Part shown: piece by piece, positions 57,183 to 64,000 of the stretch | Layout of the letters: the number at the start of each line of letters is the position of its first letter | How positions within the stretch are numbered: the first letter of the stretch is position 1 | Assembly (NCBI GenBank): GCA_037178625.1 | Contig: CM074149.1 | Span: forward strand, 868,001 to 932,000 | Length of the DNA stretch: 64,000 nt | Direction: 5' to 3' | Source: Skeletonema tropicum | Lineage: Eukaryota > Bacillariophyta > Thalassiosirophyceae > Thalassiosirales > Thalassiosiraceae | Program-made: the position numbers and the translations under genes | Notes under the pieces: generated by a model | Database searches by the model: none | Seen by the model: the letters and a program-made list of their open reading frames with translations, nothing else | What the model was told of the DNA's origin: nothing

Positions 57183-57470
57183 TCTTCTCAGCCGCCACTG
57201 GGGCTAACCTACCCTTTTGTAGGCTTAAAATGCTCCTCTCGATGAACTTGTTCCAAATCCATGAGTTGCTTCCAAAAATAAAAAAATATTATGTTAGCCC
57301 CATTCCCTAGCTTGACTTGGGGGTTAACCCCAAAAAAGATCCCTTTTCCCAATTTACCCTGGTCTTTAGCTCCATATCACACATTCATTTCACCATGATT
57401 CAAAACCTTGCCAAGCAAGCCATGGATTTGAACTCCTTTCACTCTCAGCTTTCCAACGCTATGTTGATCA
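57183..57470 (-). mobile_element. Degenerate relative of MITE family 1
   Basis: In reverse orientation to 58265-58657 it aligns over most of its length: CTTCTCAGCCGCCAC, GCTTAAAATGCTCCTCTCGATGA, GTTAGCCCCA...CTAGCTTG, GGGGTTAACCCC, CACCATGATTC, GGATTTGAACTC. The outermost inverted-repeat tips are lost. It directly follows two family-2 elements. Confidence 0.75.
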
Positions 57471-57529
57471 TTTCTTGAAGTCAAATACTCACTGAGAACA
57501 GATTTGCTGGGGAGGGTGACCATCACTTA

Positions 57530-57923
57530 GCCAAAGGCGTTAGACGTTTTTGGATTGATTGTCGATCTTGAACGACGAACAATTATTAGACTGATTTGAA
57601 TTGTCATTCACTTGATTATAATTAAGCTCCACCCCGGAGTCCCCGCCACCATCTCCTACGCTGATCTATATCATCATCAACTGTGTTCCCTACTGCTTCT
57701 TCTTCCATCGCTGCGAGCATGGCATCTAGCTCCACCACTTTTGCTGTGTGTTCAGCTGTTTTCGACGCATGATGAGCCCTTTCCTGTTGAATGCACTTCT
57801 TCCCATGCTCCCTTGCTAGAGCAAAAAGATCCTCTCCCCCCTATGAAGCAGCGCCAACACTTTGACGGAAACCGTCACTGAAAGTCCCCAATCAATTCTC
57901 GAAAAGTGACGGTCATTCGTCAT
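57530..57923 (-). pseudogene. Chimeric relic: start of the 63-kb membrane-protein family joined to an LRR-gene tail
   Basis: MTNDRHFSRIDWG (ATG at 57923) and the next ~100 bp resemble the start of the gene at 63129-63830 (MPKERQFSRIDWG), with deletions. From about 57815 down it instead matches the C-terminal part of the LRR pseudogene at 59995 (CIQQERAHHASKTAEHTAKV...VELDAMLAAMEEEA). The first frame stops before the junction. Confidence 0.7.
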
Positions 57924-58264
57924 GTTGAAGTTGAGTTCTTCGTCTCGTATGGATGAAAACGGAAAACGTGTATCTCTGATCTCTGCCTCTGCCTCTGCCT
58001 CTGCGCTTGCCTGACTGCTTCTCCGTAACCAATGTTTTACTCTGTTTCGATTCGATCTTCTCTCTGCCAATAAAATTCGAGACAAAAATAAAGGGGCTAG
58101 TGCTCACGGACGAAAAATCACAAATCACAAAAAAAAAGAGTCAATGAGTAGTAAGTGAATGTGGTATAAACGCTTTGTGCAATAATATATGTATTATATA
58201 CTCCTATTGTCTTTCTAAAGATTTCAGCAAGACATCAACAAAATTTGCATAGGGCTGCTCCAAT

Positions 58265-58657
58265 GGCGATCTGTAGTGTTAGCCTATCCAGCAGGTTGCT
58301 TCTCAGCGAATATTGGTGCTATGATGAAGGTGAGCACAGTTCTGAAATCCTCTCAGTGAGCTGAGTTCAAATCCGGGGTGTATCTGAGGTAGTTTCGAAT
58401 CATGGTGCGATGAATTTGTGCTATGGAACCAAAGACCCAAGGAAACTGGATAAGGGGACCTTTTGGGGGGTTAACCCTTAAGGCAAGCTAGAAGTGGGGC
58501 TAACAAATTATTTTTATAAAAAATTAGATACAGCACAGATTCGAACTCAGCTCACCGAGAGCAGCATTTTAAGCACCTTTACATGGTAGTTTATCCCCGT
58601 GGCGGCTGAGAAGCAATAATTGGCAATATATTGGATAGGGTAACACTACAGATCGCC
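58265..58657. mobile_element. 393-bp MITE, family 1, copy B
   Basis: Same length and nearly the same sequence as 6646-7038, with the same ends (GGCGATCTGTAGTGTTA). Flanked by CAAT (58261-58264 and 58658-58661), a different 4-bp duplication, which shows independent transposition. Confidence 0.92.
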
Positions 58658-59143
58658 CAATGCTGTATGAACCTTTTTGACCCTTTTTGTGAGTGGACCG
58701 TCTTAGAGATAGAGAGGAATACAAATACACACTCTATCAACAGCATTCGAATGCTTCCACTTCCACCGCATCATCATGTATCATCGTGTGAATCAGTGTC
58801 TTCGTCGTTTCCCTCCTCCACGTCTTCGTCTCATCTCACTCATGTCAAGATCGCCAAGAGTCTTTGTTTCGTCATTTGGAAAGGAGCAGACGCAGACGTG
58901 CGGCCGTCCATCCAACATCGCTAGAGCTAGAGCAGCAGCTGGCAATTTCGAATTCTCCCATAGAGAGGAGCTCAACCAGTCCATCGAGAATTTGAACCTC
59001 AGCATCTGCATAACACTTAGGCATTTGGATACTTGAATGAACCTCAGCGACACCGAAGACGAAAGCGCCGAAGAGGGCGATCTTGTTAAGCCAGTTCATG
59101 ACACCCTCAACCACCAGCCACTGCCTAACGTGGAGCTTTCAGA
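58658..59143. other. Unassigned
   Basis: Overlapping open frames on both strands (for example 58872-59114 -), none recognisable; possibly the front part of the decayed RING-family copy that follows. Confidence 0.4.
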
Positions 59144-59850
59144 GTGTCGGTGGCAACGGTGGTACCGGAAAAGCAGGGAGAGAGGCCAAAGCAACGCTGG
59201 AGGACCTCCGAGTACTCTAGTGGCGATTCAAGAAGTCCAAGCAGTGGTGGACAATCCAATACAGATTACAAATCGAATACGTCAACCACAACTCTAATAT
59301 GGCAAAAGGTTTGTCTTCTTGAAGACAAGTCTACACCTCTATGGTAGAAGGTTCGTCTCCTTGAAGACAAATCTCCTCAGCAGGAAGAATCTCTCAAGAT
59401 GATTCGACACCTGCAAAAAGAGAAGAATGCACTCGAGAAGAAGAACAAGGCTGCTGAGAAGCAGAAGAGTCTTCTCAAGAGCAAGAAAAGAATGCACTTG
59501 AAAAGGAGCTCAATATCAATAACCGGCCCGATGTTCCAATCCTGTTCCACAGTCATTATAAATTCGGACCAGATAATGCAGTTGACTTATCTCGTCTCAT
59601 TTCAATGTACCTGGAAGACAAGCCGAGCAAAGTTGACAGCGATCGAATTTATGACTGTGTATATCAGACCCCTGTAAAAGGGGAAATCCTCGAAGTATCA
59701 TGAGAATGTGAAGATGTTGCTAGCTGCTGTGTGGCTTGCCGTGGCTGGTTCTCAGATGATCAATCTCAATATTTGCATTCAGAACTAGAAACCTATAATT
59801 TATTCAGATTAATGGAGAGAGCGAGAGTGGTGTGTCTTATTTGAAGAGGT
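59144..59850 (+). pseudogene. Decayed paralogue of the RING-finger gene (coiled coil and C-terminal part)
   Basis: A coiled-coil-like stretch (LQKEKNALEKKNKAAEKQKS) is followed, after a frameshift near 59485, by DVPILFHSHYKFG...LSRLISMYLEDKPSKVD, which aligns with LPVLFRGNYNYKRE...LSQLISRYLENKPSAID of the gene at 62044. A stop at 59348 and further shifts near 59680 break it. No RING finger is left. Confidence 0.7.
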
Positions 59851-59994
59851 GGAGTGATCTTTGATCCTTGCAGTTCTTGTAAGAGTAGGTCAATTTAACG
59901 GTGAAGGGATGGACCAATGTTACAAATATTGGATGGATGAAGATGAAGGATTGCAGAAGAGATTCTAGCATCTATCATAAAGAGACGTTAGACG

Positions 59995-61786
59995 TTAGAA
60001 TTGATTGTCTGTCTTGAAATACAACCAATTATTAGACTGATTTGGTTCATCATTCACTTTCATAAGCTCCACCCCAGAGCCCCACCACCATTTCCTGCGC
60101 CTTTTGTTACTACGCTGATCGATATCGTCATCATCTGTGTTCCATACTGCTGCTGCTTCCATCGCTGCGAGCTTGGCATCTAGCTCCACCATTTTTGTTG
60201 TATGTTCAGCTGCTTTGGACGCATGATAAGCCCTTTCCTGTTGGATGTACTTCTTCCAATTTACGGTGGAGAACAAAGCTATTATCGATGAAGATACCGC
60301 TAAATGATGCTCCCCCTTCCCATGACGTCGACCTATCAATGCAAGAAGTTCAGGAAGGAGCAGAGCGTTAATCTCATTGTATATGAAATGATCGACATCC
60401 TGTAGCCAGCATAAATCTACTCTGCTCGCGCTATGCAATGTGTCTGAATCATCTTTTCCTTCTCAGCCGCTTCTGGATTGAGCTCATTATCATGATTGAT
60501 GCGCAGAGCCCTACTGATATTCATCAGAAACATGTCATCGGATGGCCCCCCTTGACTGATGCTAGTAATACTTTGCAGGGTGCGATTCGATTGTAGTTGT
60601 AGAGTAGCCTTGATGCTTGACACATCGTTCACTAGTTTCAGCAGCACAATTCTTCCTCTCCATGTTATACCACCATTCTCACCTAAATTTAAAGTCTTCA
60701 GTGATGTATTGTTTTGGAGGGCATCAGCCAGTACTTCCACGCCGTTATCGTCAATCTTATTCCTGGTGAGATGTAGATGTTCAAGCTCAGAATCCTCCTT
60801 CTGTAGTAACTTTGCTAACCCACACGACACCCGTCAGTATTGATATTGTTGCCATCAAGCTGGAGAATTTGCAAATATAAAGGAATGTGGTTCGGGTCAA
60901 TTTCAATTGATTCTATGCCACATCTACAGCAATATAGCCGTGAAATGTTGCTGTCATGCAATGCTCTAAACAGCACATTGAATTTGAATCCTTCTGATTG
61001 TATATTATTGCAATCGAGATCTATCTCTATCTATAAGAGAACTTGACTTCTGTAAAAACGGCACCATGATCTGCACCCCTACTACACTGATTTCATTCGT
61101 GGAAAAATACAGGTCTTAAGGTGCTAGGACTCTACTCGTCAGTCCAGGAATAAACACGACATCCGATGATCATTGAGGGCACCATTGTAAAGAATGAGGC
61201 GGCTTTGATTCGATGTCCAGTATTATTGAACCCCCCACCCCTCGTTTTGAGGGCCCAGTCCAAGACTTTGTAGAACAATAGCAATGTGCAGAACCACACG
61301 GTGCCATCTATAGAAGCTGATATTGTCTCAGCAGCAAGACTTCTAATACCGGTATGAAACCACTACGACACAGAAATATTTGGATGTGACACAAGCTATA
61401 TAGTTTGGGTATATTTATTGGGTGCCCATTGGGTATCATCTGGCGTTCTGCATTTGGGGGCGTTCTAACCCCCCACCCCCCCTCACTTTTTGATTTGGGT
61501 GTCAATAATACTGGACATCGAATCAAAGCCGCCCGACACATTCCAAGTAGCCACTTCTCGATATATCATGCCCGAGCTCCTCCCACTCTCTATCCGTCAT
61601 ACTTCTGGGATAATTATTCTCACCACACCCTTTTAATTTATGTTGACGAGGGTCATTATCTCTCAGTCGCTCCAAGACTGTGAACCACTTTTCATTTTCA
61701 TCTTTATCCTCATCGGATTCGACGATGGGGACGATAATATCGTTGCATGCGAAATCTCTTCTATCAGGGAAATTCCAATTCATCAT
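59995..61786 (-). pseudogene. Leucine-rich-repeat (RNI-type) protein, broken and interrupted by an inverted-repeat element
   Basis: The N-terminus (MMNWNFPDRRDF...MTDREWEELGHDIS) runs from 61786 to 61537. After a 337-bp inverted-repeat insertion it goes on with YNGALNDHRMSCLF (near 61190-61140), NNIQSEGFKFNVLFRALHDS, LQILQLDGNNINTDG, then LEHLHLTRNKIDDNG and LKTLNLGENGGI, classic RNI-type LRRs, and a coiled C-terminal tail. Breaks: TGA near 61137 and frameshifts near 61037, 60800 and 60430. The family is large in diatoms; its function is unknown. Confidence 0.75.
61198..61534. mobile_element. 337-bp inverted-repeat element inside the LRR pseudogene
   Basis: GGCGGCTTTGATTCGATGTC (continuing CAGTATTATTGA, 32 bp) at the left and its exact complement at the right. 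GA flanks both sides, possibly a 2-bp target duplication. Leaving it out restores the LRR frame across the junction (ECV to YNGALND). No coding content. Confidence 0.8.
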
Positions 61787-62043
61787 TTTGACCCTCTTTT
61801 ATCGTTGTTTCATTGAAATTGTGTTGCCTTGATTCTCTCAGATTTGCTCGCTGATCATTATATTCTCTTTTCTTCCGCTTGGGCGGGATTCAAACTTTTA
61901 CGTAGGAATTAATACAGTTTATGGCGCTTCAGGCTGAGTCTTGCTTCTCCTGCCTCGCTCCCATCCCTTCAATCAGGGCACACAAAAGAAGCTCCTACTA
62001 CTTATCCATTCAACGTGAACAAACGTGATGACATACATATTTC

Positions 62044-62928
62044 ATGTCAACCATGATGTCCAACATGGCAGCATCCCACGCAACACCAGTCCCTCTCCAC
62101 CAAGAAAACACACCAGACGATCTCATATGCTCAATATGCATGACACTCCCCTTCGATCCAGTAATCACACCCTGCAATCACGTATTCTGCAAACCGTGCA
62201 TTTCGCAAGCTTTGCAGCAAAATAATCTCTGCCCCATCGACCGTCGTCCATGCACTTCTGGTCAGCTCAAACGACTCGATGGACTATACTTGCGCATATG
62301 GAGTGGTATTCAGGTAAAATGCGGTAATCATGAGAGTGGGTGTGCATGGAAAGGATGCATTGTGGATTATGGTGCCCATGCAGAAAATAATTGCACTGTT
62401 GGGAGAGGGCACAATAATTCCGCTTTGATGGAAGAGTTGGAATCTCTCCGTCAAAAGAATTCAGATTTGCATGAAGCATTCAAAGGTGTAGGAGATATAT
62501 TGGTTGACCATCAACGTGAAGTTGCAGAGCTGCAACGCAAAATATCACAATTGCAACAGGAGAGAGACTCGCTTCAGCAATCCCGTGATTCTCTCCGAGC
62601 AAAAGTCAGTAATAATTCCAGCTTACCCGCCTTACCGGTGTTATTCCGTGGGAATTACAATTACAAAAGGGAAAATGTGGTGCAATTATCTCAACTGATA
62701 TCCAGATATTTGGAAAACAAACCGAGCGCCATTGACCAAAACAAAATCTTTAATTGTGTACGTACATGCTTTATGGATTTGGAAAAGGGCTATCAAGATA
62801 ATCCTGCACACTATTACGTGGATGTGAGGATGCTGCTTGTGACATGTTTGGCTAGTACGTGGTTTACGCCTAATCAGCGGAGCAATATTGAGAACTGGTA
62901 CAGGTACAGGAATCACTTCTGTTATTAA
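62044..62928 (+). CDS. RING-finger protein with TRAF-like zinc region and coiled coil (probable E3 ubiquitin ligase)
   Basis: 294 residues. Residues about 28-68 form a C3HC4 RING: CSIC, CNHVFCKPC and CPIDRRPC, with the expected spacing. Next is a CGNHESGCAWKGC...HAENNC segment resembling TRAF-type zinc fingers, then a coiled coil (ELQRKISQLQQERDSLQQS) and a C-terminal region also present in decayed copies at 59144 and 55690. RINGs of this kind bind E2 enzymes and transfer ubiquitin; the target is unknown. Start at the first ATG; a nearby in-frame ATG two codons on is possible. The gene is intact and intronless. Confidence 0.85.
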   Translation: MSTMMSNMAASHATPVPLHQENTPDDLICSICMTLPFDPVITPCNHVFCKPCISQALQQNNLCPIDRRPCTSGQLKRLDGLYLRIWSGIQVKCGNHESGCAWKGCIVDYGAHAENNCTVGRGHNNSALMEELESLRQKNSDLHEAFKGVGDILVDHQREVAELQRKISQLQQERDSLQQSRDSLRAKVSNNSSLPALPVLFRGNYNYKRENVVQLSQLISRYLENKPSAIDQNKIFNCVRTCFMDLEKGYQDNPAHYYVDVRMLLVTCLASTWFTPNQRSNIENWYRYRNHFCY

Positions 62929-63128
62929 GTGACATCAATCGGTGCCCCAACTAAATTGAGCCAGAAGTGAGAGCGTGAGAGCCTGATACAGTAGCGTACT
63001 AAGCAAGAGGGACATGTCTGCTGATCTATGTCTACTTATTACTATGCATAATTCTAAATAGTCATTATCATTCCCTGATGAAGACACGTTCTCAGTCTCA
63101 GTGTCGGCCCTGCCTATCTCACCACAAG

Positions 63129-63830
63129 TTAAGTATCTTTAATCAATGCCTCACATCCAGCATACACTGCACATTCCTTCTTTTCATCATTCTTACACGA
63201 ATACTCCTCATCTTGTATCACACAGCACATGTGATTTTGACACAACTGTCGACAAGAAGACGTACCAGTCCCAGCAGTATCAGTACTATCGCTGCTGATC
63301 CTTCTGCTTCTGCGGAGAGGAGATGATTTTCCGCATGCGGCAGTGATTTGTTCGGCACGCTCGAGCATTTCTTGTTGTTGTTGTCCCTGCTGCTGTTGCT
63401 GAGCCACGACGTCAATCCCTGGTTGTTCCTTGATACTGCTACCGCTCATAGCCTTCCAATAACTCATTGCAGCATCGGAAGGACTCGTGATGAAACATAC
63501 AACAGCACCCACTACTATTACTATTAGTAACAGAGCACACAGTAGATACCTTGGCCTTGATGACCTTTTTGAACAGCTACTACTACTAGTAGTAGTAGTA
63601 TCTTCCTCGTCGTCATGCTCGTGGTCATGCGCAGCCTCATCGAGATTGAATTTTACACTCTTACTTTCCCCTTGTAGCTTACACTCGCTCTTTGCTAGAG
63701 CATGAAGATTATCTCCTCCCAGCGTCGCAGAGCCACCATCTCCGCCAAGCTTACGACAACTTTGACTTTGACGGAAACTTTCACTAATCGCTCCCCAATC
63801 AATTCTCGAAAACTGACGTTCCTTCGGCAT
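63129..63830 (-). CDS. Single-pass membrane protein with Cys-rich C-terminus, unknown function
   Basis: 233 residues from the ATG at 63830 (MPKERQFSRIDWG); this start is preferred to one ten codons upstream because the related relic at 57923 starts at the same place. A basic/acidic N-terminal half is followed by one transmembrane helix near residue 100 (YLLCALLLIVIVVGAVVCFI), a poly-Gln stretch, and a C-terminus with paired cysteines (CRQLCQNHMCC, CKNDEKKECAVYAGCEAL), probably disulphide-bonded on the far side of the membrane. There is no cleavable signal peptide, so it is probably anchored type II with the tail lumenal or outside. Confidence 0.7.
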   Translation of the reverse strand: MPKERQFSRIDWGAISESFRQSQSCRKLGGDGGSATLGGDNLHALAKSECKLQGESKSVKFNLDEAAHDHEHDDEEDTTTTSSSSCSKRSSRPRYLLCALLLIVIVVGAVVCFITSPSDAAMSYWKAMSGSSIKEQPGIDVVAQQQQQGQQQQEMLERAEQITAACGKSSPLRRSRRISSDSTDTAGTGTSSCRQLCQNHMCCVIQDEEYSCKNDEKKECAVYAGCEALIKDT

Positions 63831-64000
63831 TGTCTGTATGATTTGAAAGTGATGATACAATATTTTTCAACTTAGATTAGGACGTTAATTACTTGAACGA
63901 GTAGAGTAATGAACTCGTTTCGGTTAGACCTTCATCGGCAAGTGTCAACGTGAGACAGCCCCAGGAGCGGGCTGTTCTAATGAATCTTTTGTATGGTGAA

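Overview
The window looks like nuclear DNA of a diatom, most likely a centric, Thalassiosira-like one. Evidence: GT-AG introns of about 90-320 bp in otherwise compact genes; signal peptides ending in the diatom plastid-import signature (phenylalanine right after the cleavage site, e.g. TEA-FAPAP at 6287 and TSA-FQLS at 10940); a LCIP63-type iota carbonic anhydrase; a mitochondrial type III glutamine synthetase; DUF6824 genes; OPR/RAP organelle RNA-binding proteins; and secreted PSxxPS-linker proteins with Cys-rich repeats. The species call is inference.

Layout. 1-8.8 kb: a tandem pair of iota carbonic anhydrase genes. Copy 1 runs off the left edge; copy 2 is broken by a 393-bp MITE and a one-base frameshift. 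A gag-like gene lies between them and a cluster of ACGTCA motifs lies upstream of copy 2. 9-13 kb: a nuclear-encoded, probably plastid ClpP protease. 13.4-19.5 kb: a Mutator-like (MULE) transposon with about 160-bp terminal inverted repeats and a SWIM-finger transposase. 19.5-29.5 kb: two near-identical copies of a DUF6824 gene (one truncated at the MULE border), an older third copy fused to an OPR relic, and a hAT-like relic. 31-33 kb: a mitoferrin-like carrier. 35.6-40.3 kb: two OPR/RAP genes, one 5'-truncated, either side of ribosomal protein S28. 40.5-43.3 kb: three TIR elements, two of them nested. 43.8-46.3 kb: glutamine synthetase III. 47-54.3 kb: a secreted Cys-rich gene split in an exon by a young 5.3-kb LTR retrotransposon. 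55-62 kb: a relic zone (Ty3/gypsy integrase, four MITE copies, an LRR pseudogene interrupted by an inverted-repeat element, a decayed RING-family paralogue). 62-64 kb: an intact RING gene and a single-pass membrane protein gene.

The recognisable genes serve organelles (plastid CO2 supply and proteolysis; mitochondrial iron, nitrogen and RNA metabolism) and the cell surface. The most informative part is the density of short TIR elements with readable target-site duplications, several inside genes whose pre-insertion reading frame can still be followed. Isolated one-base frameshifts in otherwise conserved genes (7305, near 12235, near 17262) may be real decay or residual assembly indels; reads would decide.
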